Positions 36,312-44,959 are shown, counted from the stretch's first letter. The stretch is 64,000 nt of DNA from Brucella pecoris (GCF_006376675.1 NZ_VEWK01000012.1:62001-126000), one strand, 5' to 3'. Made by a program: numbers and translations. The notes: a model not told the origin generated them from the letters alone.

Positions 36312-37328
36312 ATGTTGATTAAAAAATTGTTGCATGCCGGATTGGCTATCGGTCTGGCTCTATCTGGTTTGGGGCTATCGGCCGCCCAGGCACAAGAGGG
36401 GATGGCCGATACGTTGAGACAGCCCACTCTTGACGCGCTCAAAGGCAAAAAAGTTGTCTTTGTGCCTATGTCTATGAGTTTCGATCTGCCCGAAGGCTGG
36501 GCGGCAATCATGGGAAAAGAGGCGAGCCGGCTTGGTTATACTCTCGATATTCGCGATGCTAACTGGTCTACTGATACCGGAACCAGAGCACTAACGCAGG
36601 CGATTACCGAAAAGCCCGATCTTATCATCGTACAGAACTTTGACGTTGCGTCCTATGCACGAACGTTGAAGAAGGCCGTTGATGCGGGGATCAAGGTCAT
36701 TCAGGTTAATATGAAATCCAGTTATCAGACGGATGCTTTCGTTGGAGCTGACTGGTATGGAATCGGAGAATATGCTGCTAACCGCATGATTGAAAAATGC
36801 GGTAAAGAGAGCGGTAAAAGCGGGAAGATCGCGTTGATCCAAGGGCCTGCGACCGCCGCAGCCAGCGTTTATCAGCTCAATGCGATTACCGAGACACTCA
36901 AGGACCGCGACGATATTAAGATAGTGTCCAGCCAGACTGGTGACTGGGATCAATCAAAGGCGCGTGGCATTGCGCAGACTGTCATTCAGCAGAACCCGGA
37001 TCTCTGCGGAATTATAGGCTTCTGGGATGCGATGGATGCTGGCACCGGCGCTGCGATCAAAGAGTCTGGTAAAGACATCTATCTGATAACCTCTGGCGGC
37101 GGTAACAAGACTGCGTGTCAGGGAGTGGAAAACGGGACATTTAACGAAGTCATATCTTATGACGTCGAAGGGCAGGGACGTGATCTCAACAATGCGATCA
37201 AAGTTCTTCTGCAGTCCCCGGAACCAGCCGGTAAACTCCAGTTCGCCCTTTACACCCCCAACAAGATCGTCAGCAAAGAGACGATGTCGAATACCAGCTG
37301 TTGGGACCTCGATGTTCTGAGGAAATAA
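36312..37328 (+). CDS. RbsB-type periplasmic substrate-binding protein
   Basis: A 338-aa precursor. The signal peptide MLIKKLLHAGLAIGLALSG ends near AQA. The mature protein has the periplasmic-binding domain 4 pattern (VFVPMSMSFDLPEGWAAI, an IVQNFDVASY segment, IIGFWDAMDAG). GGGAGGAG precedes the start. A hairpin (37341-37359) just after it separates it from the fused permease. It is the obvious specificity determinant of this importer; its ligand cannot be read off directly. Confidence 0.92.
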   Translation: MLIKKLLHAGLAIGLALSGLGLSAAQAQEGMADTLRQPTLDALKGKKVVFVPMSMSFDLPEGWAAIMGKEASRLGYTLDIRDANWSTDTGTRALTQAITEKPDLIIVQNFDVASYARTLKKAVDAGIKVIQVNMKSSYQTDAFVGADWYGIGEYAANRMIEKCGKESGKSGKIALIQGPATAAASVYQLNAITETLKDRDDIKIVSSQTGDWDQSKARGIAQTVIQQNPDLCGIIGFWDAMDAGTGAAIKESGKDIYLITSGGGNKTACQGVENGTFNEVISYDVEGQGRDLNNAIKVLLQSPEPAGKLQFALYTPNKIVSKETMSNTSCWDLDVLRK

Positions 37329-37340
37329 AGACCATCGGCC

Positions 37341-37359
37341 GACTGGAGTTGCTCCAGTC
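37341..37359 (+). other. Hairpin after binding-protein gene
   Basis: GACTGGAG and CTCCAGTC form a perfect 8-bp stem around a 3-base loop in the gap between binding protein and permease. No T-run follows, so it is more likely an RNA-stabilising or partial-termination structure than a full terminator. It could raise binding-protein output relative to the permease, as in other ABC operons. Confidence 0.6.
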
Positions 37360-37397
37360 GAATTCAGACATTGCCGCATAAGATGAAGGTGCATCAG

Positions 37398-39512
37398 ATG
37401 GAAGCGCTTGAGAGGCTCTATTTCCGTTATTTTCCTGAGAAAATGCTCGGAGAAGTGCTCACAAAAAGGTGGAGCGATAATGCTGTACCGGTGTTCACGA
37501 CACTGCTGGTTATTGGCTTCTTCCTGTTCCAGAACCCGCAATTCTTCAACCTGTCGAGCCTGGTTGAAACATCAAGACAACTATCAGAGTTTTCGCTGGT
37601 TGTTGTTGCGATGGGGATTGTTCTGCTGGCTGGCGGACTTGATCTGTCAGTCGGCAGTGTCTTTGCGCTTGCAAACATCACCGCACTGATCTGTATGAAT
37701 CTGCTGGGCTGGCCGGTATGGGCCGGTGTGATCGCAACGCTCGGAGTTGGAGTTCTGTGTGGAGCGATCAACGGATTCTTGATCGGTTATCTTCGTATTC
37801 GCGCATTTTTGACGACCCTGGTTACACTCATCATTATCCGTTCAATAGTCGATATTATTATACTACGCTATGCGGTTCAGATTTCTGCAGGCTTTCCGGA
37901 ATCGGATTTGTGGTTTTTCCTCGGCGAAGGAAATGTATTTGGGGTTCCCTTTTCTTTCTTAGTGGCTGTTGCGGTTGTGATCCTCTGGCATGTTGTTCTG
38001 ACAAGAGCTCGCGCGGGTTGGCATATTACAGCCGTTGGCGGGAGCCGCCGGTCCGCTTATAATGCCGGATTGAACGTGCGCTTCACCGTTTTCATGACCT
38101 ATGTCTGGTCGGGTCTTCTGGTTTCCATAGCCGGTTTGTTTTTTGCCGCACGGCTGAATTCTGCTGGTTCAGATACCGGATTTGGTCTGGAAATTGCAGC
38201 TCTAACAGCAGCCGTTTTGGGCGGAAATTCGCTTGGTGGTGGTCGTGGTTCTGTTATGAAGTCGGTACTGGGCGCGGTCGTTGTGCTTATCCTTACCGAT
38301 AGCATGGTTCGAGTTGGGATTTCTGGCGGGATCAGTTCAATGATCCTTGGCCTTGTCTTGCTCCTTGTTGTTGCAATCGATGTTCGCTGGCTCAAGAACC
38401 GGCACAAGATACTCAACAAGGTCTATGTTTCCCCGGCTTATTTCCGATTGGGTGCTCTGCCGGAAACGGATACTGACTCGGCCAGCCCTTATGCACTCAA
38501 CGATAAGCTCAAGAGTGTCTCACTCATTGGCAAGGGTGAAATCGAAGGACCGGAAGACGTTATCTTCGACCGCGAAGACAATCTTTATTGTCCTAATCGC
38601 CATGGTGATATCATACGCTTTTTCGCACCCGATTATGTGCGATGGGAGGTCTTCGTACACATCGGAGGACACCCGCTCGGTATGGCCTTCGACGCGAATG
38701 ATAATTTGAATGTTTGTATCGGCGGCATGGGGCTTTATCAGGTCTCACCTGACCGACAGGTTCGGAAGTTGACAGACGAAACTAACAGAACGGCGTTTTC
38801 TGTGATCGATGACTCGCGTCTTAAACTGGCCGACGATCTCGACATCGCACCGGATGGACGTATCTTCTTCTCGGAAGCAACAATTCGCTACGATATGCAT
38901 GATTGGGCGACCGACGCGCTGGAAAGCCGTGGGAATGGTCGGCTCATCTGTTTCGACCCGCGCGATGGGTCGACGCGTACAATTCTGCGCAACCTTCAAT
39001 TCCCCAATGGCGTCTGCATGGAAACTGGTGGGCAGTCCTTTCTTTTCGCCGAAACATGGGGTTGTCGCATCAACCGCTACTGGTTTGATGGTCCCAAGAA
39101 GGGAACTTGCGAACCCGTCATTCCAAATCTTCCCGGTTATCCCGACAATATCAATCGCTCCTCGGATGGTAATTTCTGGGTTGCTTTGGTTGGAATGCGG
39201 ACACCTGCGCTCGATCTGATGTTACGAATGCCTGGTATGCGCAAACGAATGGCGAAGCGTGTCGCACAAGATGAATGGTTGTTCCCGAATATCAATACCG
39301 GCTGCGTCCTGAAGTTTACGTCTCAAGGCGAGATACTCGATACTTATTGGGATCTCGGCGGTGAAAACCACCCGATGGTAACCTCAATGCGGGAGCACAA
39401 AGGATATCTGTATCTTGGTGGGCTTTATAATGATCGTATTGGTCGCCTGAAACTGCCTCATGCAGATCCATCCTGGACTTCGCAATTGTCTTATTGGGGG
39501 AACACGCCATGA
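37398..39512 (+). CDS. Fused RbsC-type permease and SMP-30/strictosidine-synthase-like lactonase
   Basis: A single 704-aa frame. Residues about 1-335 are a second ribose-type permease (LLAGGLDLSVGSV, and the GGNSLGGGRGSV loop). A linker to about 375 follows. Residues about 376-700 form a six-bladed-propeller lactonase-like domain with candidate metal ligands E383 (EGPEDV), D479/D480 (LADDLDI), N537 (FPNGV) and D583/N584 (YPDNI). ATG 37398 has GAAGG upstream; the frame extends to 37371. RbsC-type permeases end in the cytoplasm, so the lactonase would face inward and could open an imported lactone such as mevalonolactone (inference). Its stop overlaps the next start by four bases. Confidence 0.9.
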   Translation: MEALERLYFRYFPEKMLGEVLTKRWSDNAVPVFTTLLVIGFFLFQNPQFFNLSSLVETSRQLSEFSLVVVAMGIVLLAGGLDLSVGSVFALANITALICMNLLGWPVWAGVIATLGVGVLCGAINGFLIGYLRIRAFLTTLVTLIIIRSIVDIIILRYAVQISAGFPESDLWFFLGEGNVFGVPFSFLVAVAVVILWHVVLTRARAGWHITAVGGSRRSAYNAGLNVRFTVFMTYVWSGLLVSIAGLFFAARLNSAGSDTGFGLEIAALTAAVLGGNSLGGGRGSVMKSVLGAVVVLILTDSMVRVGISGGISSMILGLVLLLVVAIDVRWLKNRHKILNKVYVSPAYFRLGALPETDTDSASPYALNDKLKSVSLIGKGEIEGPEDVIFDREDNLYCPNRHGDIIRFFAPDYVRWEVFVHIGGHPLGMAFDANDNLNVCIGGMGLYQVSPDRQVRKLTDETNRTAFSVIDDSRLKLADDLDIAPDGRIFFSEATIRYDMHDWATDALESRGNGRLICFDPRDGSTRTILRNLQFPNGVCMETGGQSFLFAETWGCRINRYWFDGPKKGTCEPVIPNLPGYPDNINRSSDGNFWVALVGMRTPALDLMLRMPGMRKRMAKRVAQDEWLFPNINTGCVLKFTSQGEILDTYWDLGGENHPMVTSMREHKGYLYLGGLYNDRIGRLKLPHADPSWTSQLSYWGNTP

Positions 39513-40642
39513 GCCGCTTTCTACGCAAAATGATGGATCGTGTTATGGGAGGGCGTGGAGAAAGCTCTATCACTGTACCCGTAATGGACGGCGCCTTGAA
39601 ACCCAACAATTATCTTGATCGCATGGCGGCTCTGGCCGTGATCGACCAGCCTGACAATGTTGTAAGCTGTGGTTCTTTGGTCTTCTTTTCTTCCGGTTCC
39701 GACGTCTTCCGACTTGAGGCGGATAACGCATGCATCTTGTTGCAACGCGAGACAGCCGCGGTGAGTTTTCTTGCAATATCAGCCTCTGGCGCGCTGGCTA
39801 TAGGATTGGAAAGCGGGGGGCTTCACATTTATGGCGGCCCGCACGATGGTAAGTCTATCGGGGTCAGCGGTGTCGATCGTATCAATGCTCCGATAGCTGC
39901 AGTCTTTCAGAGCGAAGACACAATACTGGTCTGTAATGGGTCGGCGCATTTTTCCCCTTCCGAGTGGCGTCATGATCTTCTGAGCCATGGCAATTCGGGA
40001 GCTGTTTTCAAAATAGATCTTGCCAAAGGTGAAACCAAAGCAATTGCCCGAGATCTCAGTTGGCCGGCCGGTATTTGCCTTGTAGATGATCTGACGGTGT
40101 TGGTTTCGGAGGCCTGGAAGCACCGTGTTTTGCGATTGGGTAATGGCACCAACACCCATTATGCAGCTCTTGATGATCTGCCAGCGTATCCGGGGCGTCT
40201 TATACGGTCATCGACGGGTGGTTATTGGCTCACTTTATTTGCTGTTCGCTCCCAGTTGCAGGAATTCGTTTTGCGAGAACCTCGGTTTCTCCGTGAAATG
40301 ATGGAGACGATAGAACCGGCTTACTGGATAGCGCCATCGCTGGCGTCAGGTCGAAGCTTCAAAGAACCATTGCAGTCAGGTGGCGTTATTCGCCTTGGCA
40401 TTCACAAACCATGGGCTCCTACGCGCTCTTATGGTCTCGTAACCCGGTTGGACCCAGAGTTTCAGCCTGTCTGGAGCGCCCATAGTCGGGCTGATGGCAA
40501 GCGACATGGTGTAACGTCTATTGCCGAGCACAATAGTGGTGTCCTCGTCACTGCGCGTGGCAATGATGAAGTTCTAGCCATTGCTCACACCGCGCTTGAT
40601 GAACCGTTCGATCTTCACCTTTCTTCGGAGGCGGTCACATGA
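39509..40642 (+). CDS. SMP-30-like propeller protein lacking the presumed metal ligands
   Basis: A 377-aa soluble protein that aligns with the lactonase half of the upstream fusion in order and spacing, yet each ligand position differs. FPNGV reads WPAGI, YPDNI reads YPGRL, EGPEDV reads DQPDNV and LADDL reads NAPIAAV. It therefore probably lacks lactonase chemistry and may bind ligand, stabilise its neighbour, or act differently. ATG 39509 overlaps the fusion's stop (ATGA). No signal peptide is seen. The alignment was made by eye. Confidence 0.75.
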   Translation: MSRFLRKMMDRVMGGRGESSITVPVMDGALKPNNYLDRMAALAVIDQPDNVVSCGSLVFFSSGSDVFRLEADNACILLQRETAAVSFLAISASGALAIGLESGGLHIYGGPHDGKSIGVSGVDRINAPIAAVFQSEDTILVCNGSAHFSPSEWRHDLLSHGNSGAVFKIDLAKGETKAIARDLSWPAGICLVDDLTVLVSEAWKHRVLRLGNGTNTHYAALDDLPAYPGRLIRSSTGGYWLTLFAVRSQLQEFVLREPRFLREMMETIEPAYWIAPSLASGRSFKEPLQSGGVIRLGIHKPWAPTRSYGLVTRLDPEFQPVWSAHSRADGKRHGVTSIAEHNSGVLVTARGNDEVLAIAHTALDEPFDLHLSSEAVT

Positions 40643-42135
40643 AGCCAGTGGTGGAACTCAAAAATGCAACGAAGGAATTTCGCGGAATTCCGGCATTCTC
40701 GGATGTGGATTTTCGGCTTGAGGCAGGAGAAATCCACGCGTTGCTCGGTGAAAATGGTGCTGGAAAATCGACGCTCACCAAGGTTATCGCAGGCGTACAC
40801 ACGCTTTCAAAGGGGCAGCTGACTGTCGATGGTAAGCCAGCGCGTTTTGCAACGCCTGCAGAAGGTTTGGCTCATGGTGTCGCCATGGTCTATCAGGAGA
40901 ACAGCCTCGTTCCTTCCATGACTGTTGCGCAGAATATCTATCTGGGTAATGAGAGTTTTCTCAACCGTCTGCGTGGAATTTATATATCGGCGCAGCAATT
41001 TCTGCAGTCGCTTAATTTTCATGTTGATCCATCGGCGATTGTCGGTTCACTTGGTGCTGCACAAAAGCAGATGGTCGAAATCGCCCGGGCCGTTCATCAT
41101 AAGGCAAAGGTCATCATTTTCGATGAGCCTACGGCAACGCTCACACCAGAGGAAAAAAGCTACTTCTTCAAGCTTATCAAAAAGCTGAAAGCAGATGGGG
41201 TTTCCATCATCTTCATAAGTCATGCGCTGGAGGAAGCCCTGACAATTGCCGATCGTATTACGATATTGCGTGACGGGAAGGTCGTTGCGTCTGATGTAGC
41301 TTCTGCATTCGACCGGGAAAAGGTGATCCAGTACATGGTTGGTCGCCAGCTCACAGGTGAGCTTTATGGAGATAAACATCGCGCCCCACGTAAGCGCGGG
41401 CACAAAATCGTTTCGGTTGAAAATCTCTCTATGGGGAAGATGGTGCGTAATACCTCTTTCTCTGTCTATGCCGGGCAGATAACCGGTCTGTTTGGTCTTG
41501 TCGGGTCGGGGCGTACCGAAACCCTCAAAGTGGTCTGCGGTGTGCTCAAACGTGATTTTTTCCATGGTGGCGAGATCAAAATTGACGGCCAATCGAAGCG
41601 TTATCGTGTGCCAGCACCGGCGGTGCGGGAAGGCATTGTCTATGTCACGGAAGAGCGAAAGGCCGAAGGGTTTTTCGAAACGATGAGTATTGCCGAGAAT
41701 ATCTATATGGGTGATGTGGGAGGAAAGGCATTTGGTGGGTTTAGCATTGTGTCGATGCGAGAGGCCCGTAATTTTGCAGAGATCTGGCGCAAACAGCTTA
41801 ACATTCGTGCCATTGATCCGGATGCGAAGGTTATCGAGCTCTCCGGTGGTAATCAGCAGAAAGTGGTTATTGCCAAAGCTTTGGTACAGAAACCCCGGCT
41901 AGTTGTGTTTGATGAACCAACGCGTGGTGTCGATGTCGGGGCAATCGCGGAAATTCATGCCTTCATCAATCAACTAGCAGATGAAGGTATAGCGGTTTGT
42001 GTCATCTCTTCATATCTGCCAGAAATTCTTACGCTTTCCGACAGAATACTGATCGCCAGGCAGGGTAAGATCGTCGAGGAAATGGATCGCCGCGTCGCCA
42101 CGGAAGAGGCCATCATGTATGCGGCGGTACACTGA
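40639..42135 (+). CDS. RbsA-type sugar ABC transporter ATP-binding protein
   Basis: A 498-aa tandem ATPase. The first domain carries Walker A GENGAGKST and Walker B IIFDEP. The second carries a degenerate P-loop GLVGSGRTE, signature LSGGNQQK and VVFDEPTRGVDVG, the standard RbsA/MglA arrangement. It overlaps the propeller gene by four bases and the HMG-CoA lyase by one (TGATG), so it belongs to the same transcript. Confidence 0.93.
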   Translation: MKPVVELKNATKEFRGIPAFSDVDFRLEAGEIHALLGENGAGKSTLTKVIAGVHTLSKGQLTVDGKPARFATPAEGLAHGVAMVYQENSLVPSMTVAQNIYLGNESFLNRLRGIYISAQQFLQSLNFHVDPSAIVGSLGAAQKQMVEIARAVHHKAKVIIFDEPTATLTPEEKSYFFKLIKKLKADGVSIIFISHALEEALTIADRITILRDGKVVASDVASAFDREKVIQYMVGRQLTGELYGDKHRAPRKRGHKIVSVENLSMGKMVRNTSFSVYAGQITGLFGLVGSGRTETLKVVCGVLKRDFFHGGEIKIDGQSKRYRVPAPAVREGIVYVTEERKAEGFFETMSIAENIYMGDVGGKAFGGFSIVSMREARNFAEIWRKQLNIRAIDPDAKVIELSGGNQQKVVIAKALVQKPRLVVFDEPTRGVDVGAIAEIHAFINQLADEGIAVCVISSYLPEILTLSDRILIARQGKIVEEMDRRVATEEAIMYAAVH

Positions 42136-42992
42136 TGTCCGACATCACAATTGTTGAAGTCGGACCACGCGACGGTTTGCAGAACGAAAAGCGCATCGTT
42201 CCGACTATCGACAAGTTGCGTTTGATTGAGTTGCTGACCGATGCCGGTTTGTCACGCATTGAAGTAACTGCTTTTGTATCACCGCGTTGGGTGCCACAGA
42301 TGGCCGATCATGAGACGGTGTTGCGCAATGTGCCACGGGCGAAGGGGGTGATACGTTCGGTGCTGGTGCCCAATGAAAAGGGCGCAGCCAATGCATTGGG
42401 TATTGGTGTTGAGGAAGTGGCGGTCTTTACCAGTGCGTCAGAAACATTCGCCCAACGGAATATAAACTGCTCCATAGCAGAAAGCATTGAGCGGTTTGTT
42501 CCGATTGCTGCGCTTGCGCACGAATACGGGGCAAGGTTGCGTGGCTATGTGTCTTGCACGACAGAGTGCCCTTTTGAAGGTCTCGTTGAGCCCCAAGCGA
42601 CGACTCAGGTGGTGGCTGCACTGCGCACACTCGGCTGTGTGGAAATCGCTCTCGCCGACACGATTGGCTGCGCGTCACCTGATCAGGTCGATGCCATGCT
42701 TAAAAATGTTACCGCGCAGTTCTCATCTGAAGAGTTGGCATGCCATTTTCACGACACATCCGGTCAGGCGCTCAAGAACATCGACATAGCTCTTGATTAC
42801 GGTATTCGTGCTTTTGACAGTGCTGCGGGTGGACTTGGTGGGTGCCCCTATGCGCCGGGTGCAGCAGGAAATCTCAAAACATCGTCTCTTGTGCGGCACT
42901 TGCAGGAGAAGGGATATTCGACCGGGCTATCCCTAGCCGCCCTTGAACGGGCAGAGGCATTTGCTCAAAGCCTACGCTCAGAGCTGTTTTGA
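42135..42992 (+). CDS. mvaB: Hydroxymethylglutaryl-CoA lyase
   Basis: A 285-aa HMGL-like TIM-barrel enzyme that cleaves HMG-CoA into acetyl-CoA and acetoacetate. It has EVGPRDGLQNE (R12/D13), the HFHDTSG metal histidines and the cysteine-bearing loop GGCPYAPGAAGN, all typical of true HMG-CoA lyase. It lies in the same operon as class II HMG-CoA reductase, giving the same pair as mvaA-mvaB of Pseudomonas mevalonii. Acetoacetate activation genes are not in the window. Confidence 0.95.
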   Translation: MSDITIVEVGPRDGLQNEKRIVPTIDKLRLIELLTDAGLSRIEVTAFVSPRWVPQMADHETVLRNVPRAKGVIRSVLVPNEKGAANALGIGVEEVAVFTSASETFAQRNINCSIAESIERFVPIAALAHEYGARLRGYVSCTTECPFEGLVEPQATTQVVAALRTLGCVEIALADTIGCASPDQVDAMLKNVTAQFSSEELACHFHDTSGQALKNIDIALDYGIRAFDSAAGGLGGCPYAPGAAGNLKTSSLVRHLQEKGYSTGLSLAALERAEAFAQSLRSELF

Positions 42993-43028
42993 TTGCTGAA
43001 AATAATCTGCATTGGGAGGTGCATCAAT

Positions 43029-44252
43029 ATGGGAATATCTTTGAAGTTTCTAGGCAGCACACTGTGTCTGACCGCAATGCTTGCCTCGTCTGCAAGTGTC
43101 GCTCAGGAAAAGATAAGCGACGGTGTCGTGCGCATAGGCCTCATTGAAGATATGAGCGGCGTCTATGCTGATATCACTGGTATGGGGGCAATCACAGCCG
43201 CGCAAATGGCCGTAGACGAGTTTGGCGGAACCGTTCTTGGTATGCCGATTGAAATTGTGAGTGCGGATCATCAGAACAAGCCCGATATCGGCGGAGCTAT
43301 TGCCCGAAAATGGCTCGATGAAGATAAAGTTGACGCAATCCTCGACGTCGCGTCCTCCTCTCCGGCGCTTGCGGCTCTTGAAGTTGCAAAACAGAAAAAT
43401 AAATTGATTGTCTTGAGTTCCCCCGGATCACTGCGCATAACGAATGATCTTTGTGGTCCCTATGTCATGCATTGGGCCTATGACACATACGCAATTGCCC
43501 ATACGACGGGGCAGGCCCTCGTCGATCAGGGCATGAATAGCTGGTACTTTGTTACGGCGGATTATGCATTTGGGCATGGTCTTGAAAAAGAGACAGGCGA
43601 TGTCGTGAAAGCGCGTGGGGGCACGGTTCTGGGCAGTACCCGCTTGCCGGTTGGAACCAGCGATTTTGCATCAGTTCTACTGACGGCTCAGGGATCTGGC
43701 GCGAATGTCGTAGCACTCGCAAACGCTGGTGCCGATACGATCAACTCCGTGAAGCAGGCAGCGCAATTTGGCCTTACGCAAGCCGGGCAAAAGGTTGCAA
43801 CCCTTGGCGGATTTATCAATGACGTTCACGGTCTCGGACTTGAAGAAGCGCAGGGTCTAACGATTGTGGAAGCCAGCTATTGGGACATGAATGATGAAAC
43901 CCGAGCTTGGTCAAAGCGCTTTTTTGAACAGCGCAAAGCTATGCCAAACATGCTGCAAACAGGCGTCTATTCTTCTGTTTTACATTATCTGCGGGCGATC
44001 AAGGAAGCTGGTACTGATGATACAGAGCAGGTGGTTGCGAAAATGCGGGAGCTGCCGGTGAATGACGTTTTCTATAAAAACGGCCATGTCCGTGACGACG
44101 GTCGTATGATGCACGAAATGTATCTGTTTGAAGTCAAGACACCCACAGAATCCAAAGGCGAATGGGACTACTATAAGTTGTTGGCGACTATTCCACCTGA
44201 AAACGCCTTCCAACCTTTGGAAAAATCGGAATGCTCGCTTGTGAAGAAATAG
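43029..44252 (+). CDS. Liv-type periplasmic solute-binding protein without adjacent permeases
   Basis: A 407-aa precursor (signal peptide MGISLKFLGSTLCLTAMLAS, mature start near QEKIS). ATG 43029 follows GGGAGGTG; the frame extends to 42993. It belongs to the Leu-Ile-Val binding family and is paralogous to 18574-19794 along its whole length. No Liv permease or ATPase lies nearby, so it may use the importer at 19928-23332 or serve as a sensor. Last gene of the mevalonate-type operon. Confidence 0.88.
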   Translation: MGISLKFLGSTLCLTAMLASSASVAQEKISDGVVRIGLIEDMSGVYADITGMGAITAAQMAVDEFGGTVLGMPIEIVSADHQNKPDIGGAIARKWLDEDKVDAILDVASSSPALAALEVAKQKNKLIVLSSPGSLRITNDLCGPYVMHWAYDTYAIAHTTGQALVDQGMNSWYFVTADYAFGHGLEKETGDVVKARGGTVLGSTRLPVGTSDFASVLLTAQGSGANVVALANAGADTINSVKQAAQFGLTQAGQKVATLGGFINDVHGLGLEEAQGLTIVEASYWDMNDETRAWSKRFFEQRKAMPNMLQTGVYSSVLHYLRAIKEAGTDDTEQVVAKMRELPVNDVFYKNGHVRDDGRMMHEMYLFEVKTPTESKGEWDYYKLLATIPPENAFQPLEKSECSLVKK

Positions 44253-44285
44253 CTCGCTTTACGGTGGTTAAGCATTTTTAACGGA

Positions 44286-44315
44286 TTCGTTCGCCAGCCA
44301 TGTTTGGCGAACGAA
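44286..44315 (+). terminator. Strong hairpin after the mevalonate operon
   Basis: A perfect 11-bp stem (44286-44296 with 44305-44315, loop of 8) lies 34 bases past the last stop. There is no T-run, so intrinsic termination is uncertain, but its position suits operon ending or transcript protection. Confidence 0.55.
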
Positions 44316-44610
44316 CAAATACCGACTCCGGATTTGGGTATAGGTGAGGATCGCACACCGAAATCGACCGCTGTACCGTCAATGGGGATCATGATGAGGT
44401 ACAAAACTATGCAAAATTCGGGATTGACTGCTCGAACAATCGCAGGAATCGTTGGTTGCATGCCCCCGCAACCAAACACTCCTGAAAATACTGGATGCTT
44501 TGTGCATACGCCATCCTGCTCGTAGCTGTACGGCTTGTGCAAGCTTCATGGACCAGCCCGTTCGACCTAAAATCGATTCACTGGATCGATTTTTTAACGG
44601 TCTCATCTCA

Positions 44611-44702
44611 TCAGGCTCATAACCTGAAGGGTGAGGAGGACAAGGAAGTGATCCTGTGAATCAATTCCCCGACGAACGGTTCAAATCCTGCCACCGCAAC
44701 CA
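44611..44702 (+). pseudogene. tRNA-fMet-like remnant, possible attachment site
   Basis: A perfect anticodon arm is present: TCAGG (44611-44615) and CCTGA (44623-44627) around the CTCATAA loop with CAT anticodon. A TPsiC-like GGTTCAAATCC follows at 44678-44688 and a CCGCAACCA end at 44694-44702. About 47 unrelated bases replace the short variable/T-stem region, and no intact D-arm or 5' acceptor strand is seen. It is therefore not a functional tRNA. Integrases commonly recombine at the T-loop-to-3' end, so it could be an island boundary (inference). Confidence 0.55.
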
Positions 44703-44710
44703 AATCAACA

Positions 44711-44741
44711 AAAACCCCGTGGCAACCCCACGGGGTTTTTT
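44711..44741 (+). terminator. Rho-independent terminator after tRNA remnant
   Basis: A 12-bp stem (44711-44722 with 44728-44739), GC-rich in the middle and flanked by A and T runs, ends in TTTTTT. This is a textbook intrinsic terminator placed eight bases past the CCA of the tRNA remnant. Confidence 0.85.
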
Positions 44742-44915
44742 GCATTTATGAATGAAATTCTGCCTGGGAAGCGACTTCGCGTATTGTATCATACGCAACC
44801 ATTGGAGCTTTCTGATCCCTCGAATATGCTCAACGTAATCAAGACTTGGAGCGCATCTCGAAAAACGTCAAGCGCCCAGCCAGCATCACAACAAGAGGCG
44901 CGTCAAAACAAACAG

Positions 44916-44959
44916 ATTAGAGCGCCCATCTCTTCAAGCAAATCAAAACGCGCTCTAAT
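44916..44959. repeat. Inverted repeat with AGAGCGC ends
   Basis: ATTAGAGCGC (44916-44925) and GCGCTCTAAT (44950-44959) form perfect 10-bp arms around 24 bases. The AGAGCGC ends resemble those of the 60-bp dispersed repeats at 55253 and 57137. The surrounding 44742-45092 has no gene I can support. Confidence 0.6.
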
